From positions 2,294,001-2,358,000 of the forward strand of contig NZ_JPOE01000002.1 of NCBI RefSeq assembly GCF_000733775.1: DNA of 64,000 nucleotides. The letters are read 5' to 3'. Both the position numbers and the translations under genes were made by a program. This DNA comes from Thiomonas sp. FB-Cd. Lineage in GTDB: Bacteria > Pseudomonadota > Gammaproteobacteria > Burkholderiales > Burkholderiaceae_C. Positions within the stretch are counted from its first letter, which is position 1; each line of letters starts with the position of its first letter. Shown here piece after piece: positions 44,243-52,599 of this stretch. The notes beneath the pieces are model-generated. The model had not been told where the DNA came from. It worked only from the letters and a program-made list of their open reading frames with translations, and did no database searches.

Positions 44243-45520
44243 TCAAGACGACGCGCTCGTGCTCCAAAACGAAGACCAGAAGCCTTCATCGCTTGGCATT
44301 AAATCCTCGTACCGCGCCATTTGGCGAGGATCCTTACTGAGCAGTGCGGCCACTGCAGGTGCAACTGGCGCAAGCAGAGTGCCCGCCGCCCGCTTGAAAT
44401 CATCGATGCGCAGGTCATCAACCTTGCGCTCGAATGCAACTCGATGTGCGGCGATCCAGAGGCAAACGATGAGGCGCTGAATTCCGGCGGTCAATTGATA
44501 CACAAGGTATCGCAGCTCGCGATCGACTGTGATCGGCTTCAGTACAAATTGGTACCGAGCCAACTGGTCAACGAAAAATTCGAAGGCTTTGTCCTCAGCG
44601 CTCTGGAACGGCTCCACCTTGTGATATCCGCAGGTCACAAATCGCTGCACGTTGCTCAGTCGCTTTGAGAGTGCGGAAATCCCGTCGGGTGTCCCAGAAA
44701 TCACCAAGGGAATTTGAGCCGTATTCGTGAACGTGATAATCGATTTCAGCGCCTGATCCTCAATTAGACTTAACTCAAGGATGCCATCGACTTTGCGCCG
44801 GCCACGCTGCTCCAGCGTAGGAACTTTGAAAAAATTTTGAATCTCGTCGAGATGCAGAACACCTAGAAAGTGCCCTTTTGCAACCTGCATCCATTCATCA
44901 AGCATTTGCGAGCCATTGCGCCGGCCGCGCGCGAGCGCCGTCGCAAACCGCGGGGGACGATCCGGCAGGTAGCGCGCAAACGCCTCGTCCATGGCGAACA
45001 TCAGATTCGCAGCTAGGTCGGCTGCTCGACCGCTCGACGGCACATCGGCAGACAGCCACACCACCTGGTAATGTGGTCCGACAAGCTTGGGAAATTTGGG
45101 GTGTTTGATGACTTGGCTGGGGTAGAGGCTCAGCCTGCGTTTGGTTGCCACAGTCTTGCCAACGCCCGAGTGTCCGACCACGGCGGCCGACATGGCCGGT
45201 GCCTGGAGCGGTCTGCGATCCGGTTCATTCGCGACCATAGACCAAGTTGAGGCTCGCATAGGGTCGCGATACCGGTAACCCTGGCGCGTCATCAAATCGA
45301 TTGTCTCAGCGGCCCGCGCGCCCTCGAGTGAGGGGACGTGTAGGTCGCGCAAGGTTGGAAGCATGTGCAGCCGAATATGCTTCGGGACACCTTCCAATTT
45401 GCCTGGTGGAGTCGGCAGAAACGTCAGACGCGCGAGCGTCTCTGCGCGTGAGAAAATCGGCCCAAGGGCCTCCGTCAGGATATTGCCGGCGTATGGATCA
45501 TGTGGGTTAGGCAATGTCAT
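44243..45520 (-). CDS. TnsC-like AAA+ transposition regulator (module B)
   Basis: 425 residues; ATG overlaps the tnsB end by 14 bp. Walker A GHSGVGKTVATKRRL (about 117), Walker B FLGVLHLDEIQNFF (about 220), then a sensor region IPLVISGTPDGISALSKRL. The remaining C-terminus with LIVCLWIAAHRVAFERK is the helical part that follows the AAA core in TnsC. It is longer than the 319-residue homologue of module A and closer in size to Tn7 TnsC. Last gene of the operon. Confidence 0.85.
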   Translation of the reverse strand: MTLPNPHDPYAGNILTEALGPIFSRAETLARLTFLPTPPGKLEGVPKHIRLHMLPTLRDLHVPSLEGARAAETIDLMTRQGYRYRDPMRASTWSMVANEPDRRPLQAPAMSAAVVGHSGVGKTVATKRRLSLYPSQVIKHPKFPKLVGPHYQVVWLSADVPSSGRAADLAANLMFAMDEAFARYLPDRPPRFATALARGRRNGSQMLDEWMQVAKGHFLGVLHLDEIQNFFKVPTLEQRGRRKVDGILELSLIEDQALKSIITFTNTAQIPLVISGTPDGISALSKRLSNVQRFVTCGYHKVEPFQSAEDKAFEFFVDQLARYQFVLKPITVDRELRYLVYQLTAGIQRLIVCLWIAAHRVAFERKVDDLRIDDFKRAAGTLLAPVAPAVAALLSKDPRQMARYEDLMPSDEGFWSSFWSTSASS

Positions 45521-47768
45521 GGCGATCTCCGACGTGGTTGAGCGAAGCCAAGATGCGCTGCATTTCGGCGTTGTGGAGCTCCTCGGCTTCCTCTGGCGAC
45601 TTCACCTCCGGCGCCGCCGCTGGCTGTAATTTGTCGTGTAGTTGTAGTGCCGAACCTGCCCGGACTTCCAATTCCTTAGCCTCCGTCAAAGTGGGCGGTG
45701 ATCGACCATCGCGGCTAACGGCCATTTTGGTAAGTTTCTTCGCGTTTTCGACGATTGCCTGCTTATCTCGCAGCGACTCAACTTTGATCTTCAAATTGCT
45801 GTGCGCAATCTCAGCATTTCGGCACAGGCTGTATTGGTGTGCGTCCGTAACTTCGTCAAACGTCAGCTCGGGGGATGCTGTCGACTGATCCATGAGGTGC
45901 AGATCTAACATGCCAACCCCTCCGACATTGGGTGTCCAGATGCTCCCGACGGCCCCCGGAAAATAGTGGGCCAAGAGATCCCAACCACCGAAGTTTCGAG
46001 CCTGCGCGGTCCATTGGCGGTCTCCGATCTTCGGCGCGGTGTAGTCTCGGCCGGCGAATCTCACGCCGCTCCTTGTCACGCGGCCCGGACCGGTTGGCAA
46101 AAGCGAACTGATGAGCTGTGCCTTCGGAATGCTGCGCTGAAATCCGATCCCGACCGCATGTCCCCAATGCCATAGGCCAGATGGAGTTGGGAAGACCCCG
46201 GAGCCCTTCATGTGCGCATCGAGGCGGTGCGAGCGATTTGCAGTGAGGTTGTACTCTCTAAACGTGACATAGAGATACTGGACGAATTCGTGCACGGTAA
46301 GCACGGCTTCGTTCGGCTTGAATCGGCGCAGCTCGTACTCGGCGCGGCGCGGGTCAATGGCTCCGGGGACAAAATAGTACTGCTTGTCCTTTTCGATGCG
46401 ATGCAAAACCTCGACGATGCCTTTGTAATCCGGACGATAGGGCGGCGCGTAACTCAAAGCGGGCAGCAATTCAACACCTGTCTGGCTCGCTGCGCGAGAC
46501 AGATACTCCCCGCGGTCGCAGAGAAGCACAGCCGGGAGCGTTGCGGCTGGTGATAGGCCCAGGGCAGTGTCAAAACCCCATAGTGAAGCCAACAGATCAG
46601 CGCCGATGCCCGAGCAGAAAAGCGCCACTTTGGCCATTGACCAACTGGGACCCTGAAGGCAGACGAAGAACCCCACCACTGCAGTCGACCAAGTGTCAAC
46701 CATGACATACACGATCGGCCGACCAATGATCCACGCGCGATTAATGGACGATCGCAAGTAAAGGTCACCGACCGTCGAATCGATGGCCCACGTGTGCCCA
46801 GGTCCGGCAACGCCCTGCCAGTTTTTCCCTGACAGCCCTCGCATGTTGCGATCGAAGTGTCCTTGCGTCGTCGACTCGAGCAGTCGCTGCAGGCGCGGAA
46901 CTTGGGTCTCGATCACGCGACGGATTTGGCTAACGTTCGGATAATCGCCGCGGTCAGGACTCAATGCGATGAGTTCTCCGTTGACCTGTCGATAGCGCCG
47001 CACAAAATGACTGCCAACGATCCGCGTGCATCGCTCCGACATGCGCGGCTTTGGTAATGGAATGGTCGCGTCCGCAGCCAAGATCATTGCCCGCCACGCC
47101 GTGCTCATGCCAGGCTGGTCCGCATTTAGGTTGAGGCCTGTGCGCGAGCCGAGGCGCTGCTCGGTGGTCTTGCGCCCCGCTTTTTGACGCCCGCCTGGGT
47201 CGCAGGGGCGAGAGGCGTTCGGCGCCCCGCATCGGTCATGTCGAGGCCGCAAGCTAGCCTCGGTAATGCCATATCGACACAAGAGCGACCAGTTCTTGTA
47301 GATCGCTGCGCGGCTCAGCTTGGAGACTTGCATGGCTTCGCGAACGAGGCCTCCAAGGCCACCATGCACAGCGATGCTCTCCTGGAGTCGATCAACGCTC
47401 AGGAAAGATGCCATTGCTTTCTTGCGCCTCTCGTAAAGGGCCTGGGCTCGTTCGCCGATGATTGGGAGTAGGTGGACTGAATCGGATTCCAGGTCCACCT
47501 TGTGAAGTTGGTGCGCATCGTCTAACCGCGCCAGTTCAGTCCCGTCGATCCGAATCAAGCTGCCGACGAGCGGCAATGACGCTTTTTTGCGAGGCCCTCT
47601 TGTTTTCTCTAATCGCTTTCGACCGATTTGCCGCTGCTCCAGGGCCGCTGGGCGGTCGAGGCGGACAGCGACCACGGTTGCATTGGTTCTGTCGTCGAAG
47701 ATAAACCGATATAGACCGCTCAGATCACCGGAGGTAATTTGAAAAAGCGCGTTGAACATCAGATGCAT
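45507..47768 (-). CDS. TnsB-like DDE transposase (module B)
   Basis: 753 residues from the ATG at 47768, which follows GGAGGT by 4 bases and overlaps the tnsA end by 10 bp. Sequence before this ATG is tnsA shadow. Helical DNA-binding regions, then the catalytic triad: Asp about 331 (TWAIDSTVGDLYL), Asp about 418 (VLLCDRGEYLS), Glu about 452 (KGIVEVLHRIEKDK). The C-terminal tail is rich in Ala, Glu and Lys (PEVKSPEEAEELHN) and probably contacts TnsC. A Tn7-like cut-and-join transposase. Confidence 0.88.
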   Translation of the reverse strand: MHLMFNALFQITSGDLSGLYRFIFDDRTNATVVAVRLDRPAALEQRQIGRKRLEKTRGPRKKASLPLVGSLIRIDGTELARLDDAHQLHKVDLESDSVHLLPIIGERAQALYERRKKAMASFLSVDRLQESIAVHGGLGGLVREAMQVSKLSRAAIYKNWSLLCRYGITEASLRPRHDRCGAPNASRPCDPGGRQKAGRKTTEQRLGSRTGLNLNADQPGMSTAWRAMILAADATIPLPKPRMSERCTRIVGSHFVRRYRQVNGELIALSPDRGDYPNVSQIRRVIETQVPRLQRLLESTTQGHFDRNMRGLSGKNWQGVAGPGHTWAIDSTVGDLYLRSSINRAWIIGRPIVYVMVDTWSTAVVGFFVCLQGPSWSMAKVALFCSGIGADLLASLWGFDTALGLSPAATLPAVLLCDRGEYLSRAASQTGVELLPALSYAPPYRPDYKGIVEVLHRIEKDKQYYFVPGAIDPRRAEYELRRFKPNEAVLTVHEFVQYLYVTFREYNLTANRSHRLDAHMKGSGVFPTPSGLWHWGHAVGIGFQRSIPKAQLISSLLPTGPGRVTRSGVRFAGRDYTAPKIGDRQWTAQARNFGGWDLLAHYFPGAVGSIWTPNVGGVGMLDLHLMDQSTASPELTFDEVTDAHQYSLCRNAEIAHSNLKIKVESLRDKQAIVENAKKLTKMAVSRDGRSPPTLTEAKELEVRAGSALQLHDKLQPAAAPEVKSPEEAEELHNAEMQRILASLNHVGDRHDIA

Positions 47769-48655
47769 GCTGACCTCCGTGCGGCCACAGGGTTGAGCTG
47801 AACAAAATCTTCGTGGGCCATGCGAACTGGCGAGACGTGCGGTCGCCAGCCACGACGCAAATCGATGGGTAGCTCTCCTTGCCAGACAGCTTGCCAAAGC
47901 GCGCGCTGGGCGCAATCCATGGATCCGACGACACGCGCAAGGCTCTCGAGAATCTGGGTCATCGAATGGTTGGCACATCCGTGCGCTGCGGCAACGGCGG
48001 CTCGCCGTTGCCGCGCCGAAGCATCGGAGCCAAGCGCCCAAGGGAATGTGTTCCGCAGCGTCAGCCCGACCGATTTGTCGTACTGCTCAGGCGTGACCAA
48101 GATCCATGGAACGTTGCGCACGGCCCAATAATCCCGTTCGAGACGGAGCAGCTCAAGCGTGCGCTTGCGTTCTAGATCACTTTTGTACTTGCAAGCAATG
48201 GCGAGCAACTGATGAGCGCGCCCAGGCGCCCCAAGCGTGACCACAAGATCCGTGGTCATCACCCATGCTGAGGAACGGCCATTGCCGTGAACCTGGGGGT
48301 GCTTGATCGCAAGGGAAGAGGCCAGATCAAGTGTGCCGGGGCATCTGGCGCACGAGAGGGTCACGTCGTAGCTGGCGAGCTCATGCGCCGCCAACTCGGG
48401 TGCCAGTGGAAACTGCTCCCGAATGTCAACGAGGTGAGGAAGCATCGTCACGAACATGGAAGTCTCCCACTCCAGATCGCTTAGAAGCTCTAGCTGGCGG
48501 CCCCGCCAAACCATCAAGTGCGATCGTCCGAGGCTTGCCGGGTCCGATCGACTGACTCGATGCCAAGGCACGTATCCTTGGTGGGTACCTTGCCCGCGGC
48601 CAGAGGCCCGGTATCGGTCAAGCAAAGCTGGGGTAAATCTCTTTGTCGTACGCAT
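47759..48655 (-). CDS. TnsA-like endonuclease (module B)
   Basis: 298 residues. The nuclease core shows Glu in LSDLEWETSMF (about 63), Asp in VMTTDLVVT (about 133) and the Lys of LLAIACKYKSDLE (about 153), followed by LELLRLERDYWAVRNVPWIL, the typical TnsA order. TnsA cuts the non-transferred strand and makes transposition clean. The stop overlaps the start of tnsB. Its upstream promoter region is interrupted by the IS4 element at 48750, which may weaken expression. Confidence 0.85.
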   Translation of the reverse strand: MRTTKRFTPALLDRYRASGRGQGTHQGYVPWHRVSRSDPASLGRSHLMVWRGRQLELLSDLEWETSMFVTMLPHLVDIREQFPLAPELAAHELASYDVTLSCARCPGTLDLASSLAIKHPQVHGNGRSSAWVMTTDLVVTLGAPGRAHQLLAIACKYKSDLERKRTLELLRLERDYWAVRNVPWILVTPEQYDKSVGLTLRNTFPWALGSDASARQRRAAVAAAHGCANHSMTQILESLARVVGSMDCAQRALWQAVWQGELPIDLRRGWRPHVSPVRMAHEDFVQLNPVAARRSACI

Positions 48656-48749
48656 CAGTTCCCCTTGACGGCTTCTGGACTGGTCGCAGAACCCGCTGCA
48701 GAAAAGCGAAAAAAGGGGAATTGACGGGACCGCAGAGGGCCCCTAGACT

Positions 48750-50207
48750 CAATACTGTTCAGATAGAGTGTAATCAGCGATAATTCGTCCTCATTGAGAC
48801 TTGGATGAGGGCGGGGCATGGCTAGAACACGCAAGACGCTTGCAGCGCAGGTGGATGTGGCGCACCTGATCAGCGCAGGCGTGCTCGCCAGCGTGTGTCC
48901 GCGGGCGCTGATTGAGGAAGTGCTGAGCGAGACAGGCCGAGCCAGTCAGCGTGAGCGTCTATTACCTGCACCGGCGGTGGTGTACTACGTGATGGCGTTG
49001 GCGCTGTGGCGCGAAGCGCCTTTGGAGGAAGTGCTGCGGGTGGTCTGCGAGGGCCTGCAATGGCTGGGTGGGGGTCGAGCCGGTGCGGTCCAAGCCAGCA
49101 AATCGGCGATTTCGCAGGCGCGCACGCGGCTGGGCGCCGAAGTCCTGCATCGGTTGGCCCAGCGGGTGTTGCGACCGCTCGCTCAGCCCGGGGCGCCGGG
49201 CGCCTGGTATCGCGGACTGCGCGTGATGGCCTTGGACGGAAGCTGCATGGATGTGGCCGACGAGGCGGCCAACGCCGACTATTTCGGCTATCCCGGTGCT
49301 GCCCGCGGCCAGAGCGCCTTTCCACAGGCGCGGCTGCTGGGCCTGGTGGAGTGTGGAACCCACGCGGTGGTGGCCGCCGACATTGCGCCCTATCACCAGA
49401 GCGAACGTGCCATGGCCAGCCAACTACTGCCTGGGAAGTTGACGCCAGACATGCTGGTGCTGGCCGACCGCGGCTTCTACGGATTCAAGCTCTGGAGCCT
49501 GGCGTGCGCCACCGGCGCCAAGCTGGCCTGGAGAGTGCGATCCACGATCAAACTGCCGATTGAAAAGACACTGCCCGACGGCTCCTATCTCAGCACGGTG
49601 TTCGACAGCGAGGATCGCCAGCGCGAGCGCGTCGGACACACCATCCGGGTCGTCGAGTACCTGTTGAGCAACTCCGCCACGCCGACGCAGGACAGCTACC
49701 GGTTGGTCACCAACATCCTGGACCCCGTGGATGCGCCGGCGCTCGAACTGGCGGCGCTCTACCACGAGCGTTGGGAGATCGAGAGCGTCTTCGCCGAATT
49801 CAAGACGCATCTGCGCTCCAACAGTACCGTCCTGCGCAGCAAGACGCCGGAGTTGGTGAGGCAGGAACTCTGGGGGTTGCTTCTGGCACACTTCGCCATT
49901 CGCCAGCTCATGGCGCAAGCCGCCTGGCCGCGCAGTCTCGATCCGGATCGCCTGAGCTTTACCCACGCGGTGCGTGTGATCAAGCGAAAAATGCCGCAAG
50001 CCGCGGCCATTCCCCCCTGAGCATCTGCCCCAGTGGCGCGACGCGCTGCTCGAGGAAATCGCCTGCGGCCGCTGCGTGAGCAGCCGAGGGCAAACCAATC
50101 CGCGCGGCGTCAAGCGCAAGATGAGCAACTACCCCTTGCGCCGTCGCGGCGAAACCCTCCATCAACGCCATCAGCCGCAACCGATCCTCCGTATCTGAAC
50201 AGTATTG
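48750..50207 (+). mobile_element. IS4-family insertion sequence
   Basis: 1458 bp with 16-bp perfect inverted repeats CAATACTGTTCAGATA, flanked by the 10-bp direct duplication CCCCTAGACT (48740-48749 and 50208-50217). It inserted between tniQ and tnsA of module B. Complete ends and intact transposase suggest a recent event. Confidence 0.93.
48818..50020 (+). CDS. IS4-family transposase
   Basis: 400 residues, ATG at 48818. Motifs: AISQARTRLGAEVLHRL in the N-terminal part, first Asp in MALDGSCMDVADE, second Asp in MLVLADRGFYGFKLW, and the YREK-type signature YHERWEIESVFAEFK with the catalytic Glu (about 320). It ends with the RQLMAQAAW and RVIKRKMP region usual for this group. Complete. About 190 bp follow before the right repeat. 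Confidence 0.95.
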   Translation: MARTRKTLAAQVDVAHLISAGVLASVCPRALIEEVLSETGRASQRERLLPAPAVVYYVMALALWREAPLEEVLRVVCEGLQWLGGGRAGAVQASKSAISQARTRLGAEVLHRLAQRVLRPLAQPGAPGAWYRGLRVMALDGSCMDVADEAANADYFGYPGAARGQSAFPQARLLGLVECGTHAVVAADIAPYHQSERAMASQLLPGKLTPDMLVLADRGFYGFKLWSLACATGAKLAWRVRSTIKLPIEKTLPDGSYLSTVFDSEDRQRERVGHTIRVVEYLLSNSATPTQDSYRLVTNILDPVDAPALELAALYHERWEIESVFAEFKTHLRSNSTVLRSKTPELVRQELWGLLLAHFAIRQLMAQAAWPRSLDPDRLSFTHAVRVIKRKMPQAAAIPP

Positions 50208-50775
50208 CCCCTAGACTGACAACTGGTGTTAAAAGTCTGGGTCAAATCCCCAGCAAGGCGGCACGCGGTCGGCAAACCGTGTGCCGTTTTTTCTTGGCTA
50301 AGGCGGGTCCATTTTGTTCTCCGGCTTGGACTGCAGGTTCAGGTGAGGTGCTGCCGCATACACATCTGACTTAACCTGAGCGGGCAATTGCCACCAAGAG
50401 CGACGCGCGCCAAAGACCGATGCGTCGGGCTCGCTGCGCTGAGGAATCGGCCGCAGTCGTCGATCTCCGACATGGATCTGGGTGCTGCGCAGTGGCATTT
50501 GGATTGCGCATAGAGCTAAGTTTGTTGGCAGGAGCTAACCCATGATGTGATTCGTTTGTGCCGTAGCGAGTGTATCTCGTGCGAGGCAATTTATCAAAAA
50601 AATTAATTATGTTTCGCGATTTGATTGTTTTTCGCAATATATGCGGCAGACTCGCTTCACCGTTGCGCGTTGTGGGAGTTCATGGATCCGGCATGGCCTG
50701 GACGCGGCGAAAGTCAGCTTAGCCTCGCCGCACGATCACACCTGCGAGACGAATGCGAATGCCTTCGCCGAGGAG
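50208..50775. other. non-coding region between IS4 and tniQ-1
   Basis: No supported gene. It contains the hairpin at 50260-50292 and an AT-rich patch (50580-50640) just beyond the end of tniQ-1. Before the IS4 insertion this DNA was joined directly to the region in front of tnsA, so it may hold the tnsABC promoter or a transposon end. Confidence 0.4.
50260..50292 (+). terminator. terminator-like hairpin with T-tract
   Basis: Stem GGCACGCGGT / ACCGTGTGCC (one G-T pair), 6-base loop, then GTTTTTTC. On the plus strand it has the form of a rho-independent terminator, but no plus-strand host gene ends here except through the IS4 transposase about 250 bp upstream. Confidence 0.55.
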
Positions 50776-52173
50776 CTATCGAAGCTGCGCGGCAAGCGCC
50801 ATGCCGTCCTCGATGACCGCTTCTTTCAACGGCTGCACCGCGCCCGAATTTGTTGCAAACTTCGGAGCTTGGTGCGGCGCGGCACTTGGCTTCAGCCGCC
50901 GCGGGCGATCGCAGCCGATAGTTTTCCGCTGGATGGCGGCCAGGGCCGTACCCAAGGGGGCAGCGGCTTGGCGCAGCATTCTTTCCAAATCCTGCATGGA
51001 TACGCCCGCCTTCTCACTCGCTTGCTGAAGTGGCATTTCCTCCAGAATGAAAGCGGCGGCAGCGCGCTGCAAGCCCTGGAGCGCGGAGTTGCCGAACCCG
51101 GGCAAGCCAAGACTTCGCAGGCGCCTGTTAATGGCAGTTGGCTCGCCATTCAGGATGCTGGCTGCGCCTCGATGAATGCCTCTGCCTTCAATGTAGGCTG
51201 CTCGTATTGCCTCATCGTTCCATTGACGCCGCGGCCCCTGAGCTGGACAGACCTCGCTGGTGTCAACAGTGGAAATCAGTGCCCCCAGTGCCTCAGCCTC
51301 GCAGTCGTACAGCACAGCTAGCGCGATAGCGTAGGTAGTCGTGCTGATTCCCGAGCGCCTTCCCCAAGCCGCCCGGTCCACAGCACACCAGGAGGGGCCA
51401 TCCCGTGAGGTCGAGATCAGGCCCGGGTCAACGCAAGCAAGCCATCGCGAGTCAAATTTCTCTCTCACGAGGTCGCTGGTGAAGCGTTGCCGAGTTGCAC
51501 CCCTGCCGCCCTGCAAGTCGAGCGCTCTGGCGCGCTTTCTAACCGCCTTCGACACGGTGCTCTCATTCAATGGCCATTTGCGGCTGATTAGATCGGACTC
51601 AACCGCGAGGAATGTCTGAACTGACTGGCTCCGTTGAAGCGCCTCGACCCAATGTGTGTCAATCTGTTCGGAGTCACCAATAAAAGCCGATGGCGACCGC
51701 CAGACAGCATTCGCGTTATCGACGACGTTCAGTGGGCAGCCGTGCTTGGGACACCAATACAAGCCTGGCAACTGGTGCTCGCGACGCCAGTAGGCAATGC
51801 CGTGAAAATCCTGGTCTTCCGTGACACATTGATTGCAAAAGTACGCGCTTGGCCTCGCCTCGCGCATCGCGCTCGCCCACAGAACCGACCCGCACTGCGA
51901 ACTTCCATGGGGCACGTCGAAGCGGTCCCCCAAGATGGCGCGCCGCAACGGCAGACTTGTGTGATTCCTGACAAAGACCATGACGTCCAGCCCCGCCACG
52001 GCTGCCAAGAGTTCCACCGTTGAAACCTCCCGCCGTGATCGGGCCCCTTTACCCATCCACGTTAACAATGACTCAAACGTCTTGCTAGCCCCGCCGAAGC
52101 CGTTCAAACTCATAACCCGTCCGCAATAGCCGCTCGCCAATTCGTCCGGGAGGATTGCGGGCTGGATCAACAT
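50776..52173 (-). CDS. TniQ family target-selection protein, first copy
   Basis: 465 residues; the ATG overlaps the stop of the HTH gene (TAATG), so MLIQPAILPDELASGYCGRV is taken as the N-terminus. The TniQ zinc motif is clear: YFCNQCVTED, then YWRREHQLPGLYWCPKHGCPL (about 125-165). C-terminal half has HTH-like repeats (IHRGAASILNGEPTAINRRL, then LQQASEKAGVSMQDLERML) for DNA recognition. TniQ/TnsD proteins choose the target site and recruit TnsC. Shorter than the second tniQ upstream. Confidence 0.85.
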   Translation of the reverse strand: MLIQPAILPDELASGYCGRVMSLNGFGGASKTFESLLTWMGKGARSRREVSTVELLAAVAGLDVMVFVRNHTSLPLRRAILGDRFDVPHGSSQCGSVLWASAMREARPSAYFCNQCVTEDQDFHGIAYWRREHQLPGLYWCPKHGCPLNVVDNANAVWRSPSAFIGDSEQIDTHWVEALQRSQSVQTFLAVESDLISRKWPLNESTVSKAVRKRARALDLQGGRGATRQRFTSDLVREKFDSRWLACVDPGLISTSRDGPSWCAVDRAAWGRRSGISTTTYAIALAVLYDCEAEALGALISTVDTSEVCPAQGPRRQWNDEAIRAAYIEGRGIHRGAASILNGEPTAINRRLRSLGLPGFGNSALQGLQRAAAAFILEEMPLQQASEKAGVSMQDLERMLRQAAAPLGTALAAIQRKTIGCDRPRRLKPSAAPHQAPKFATNSGAVQPLKEAVIEDGMALAAQLR

Positions 52174-52538
52174 TACTCGTTCCCATGCCGGTCGATCGAT
52201 CCCGGATCGCCTGGCGCCCTGAGGACTGAAAGTGATCGAATCACAGTCGACAACGCTTTCGCGTGCGCGGCCGAGCCATCCCAAGTGGTTTTGAGCGCCT
52301 CGATGAGTTCGTCGCTTTCACGCACGGCATCGGTCGTGACACCCTTGTCAAAACGTTCGACGAATAGACACACCTCTTCCAGCAACCGGGAATGACGCAA
52401 GCCGCGCCCGCTCAGGATGCGACTGACCTGCGACTGACTCGCGCCGACAGCTTCGGCGATCTGGGCCTGGCTGATGCCTTGTTGCCGGCAGATCTCTCCA
52501 GCTCGCATCACACGTGCATGGGATTTTGCATCTAGCAT
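52173..52538 (-). CDS. HTH (XRE/Hin-like) regulator between the two tniQ genes
   Basis: 121 residues, ATG at 52538 (a second ATG at 52508 is possible). Helix-turn-helix core RQQGISQAQIAEAVGASQSQVSRILSG without other recognised domain; C-terminal helical part may dimerise. It is translationally coupled to tniQ-1 and preceded by repeated TGCATAAA blocks that overlap its start, suggesting that it represses the transposition operon. Confidence 0.75.
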   Translation of the reverse strand: MLDAKSHARVMRAGEICRQQGISQAQIAEAVGASQSQVSRILSGRGLRHSRLLEEVCLFVERFDKGVTTDAVRESDELIEALKTTWDGSAAHAKALSTVIRSLSVLRAPGDPGSIDRHGNE

Positions 52539-52571
52539 GCATAAAGCATACGTTTTTGCATAAACGCATGC
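52538..52571 (-). promoter_or_regulatory. candidate operator/promoter of the HTH-tniQ-1 operon
   Basis: Two similar 15-bp blocks, TGCATAAAGCATACG (52538-52552) and TGCATAAACGCATGC (52557-52571), in direct order, with GCATGC also at 52535-52540. They sit at the start of the HTH gene in an AT-rich patch, the expected place for autoregulation. Confidence 0.45.
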
Positions 52572-52599
52572 AAGAGAAAAATTCCCTTTCGGCCATGCC

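Noticed and set aside
43951..44289. Minus-strand open frame after tnsC (module B)
   Set aside because: Arg-rich, no domain, overlaps the end of tnsC in another frame; typical shadow in high-GC DNA.
50228..50260. Possible tRNA 3' half (CTGGGTCAAATCCCCAGC-like T arm) between IS4 and tniQ-1
   Set aside because: No acceptor, D or anticodon arm could be folded around it and no CCA follows.
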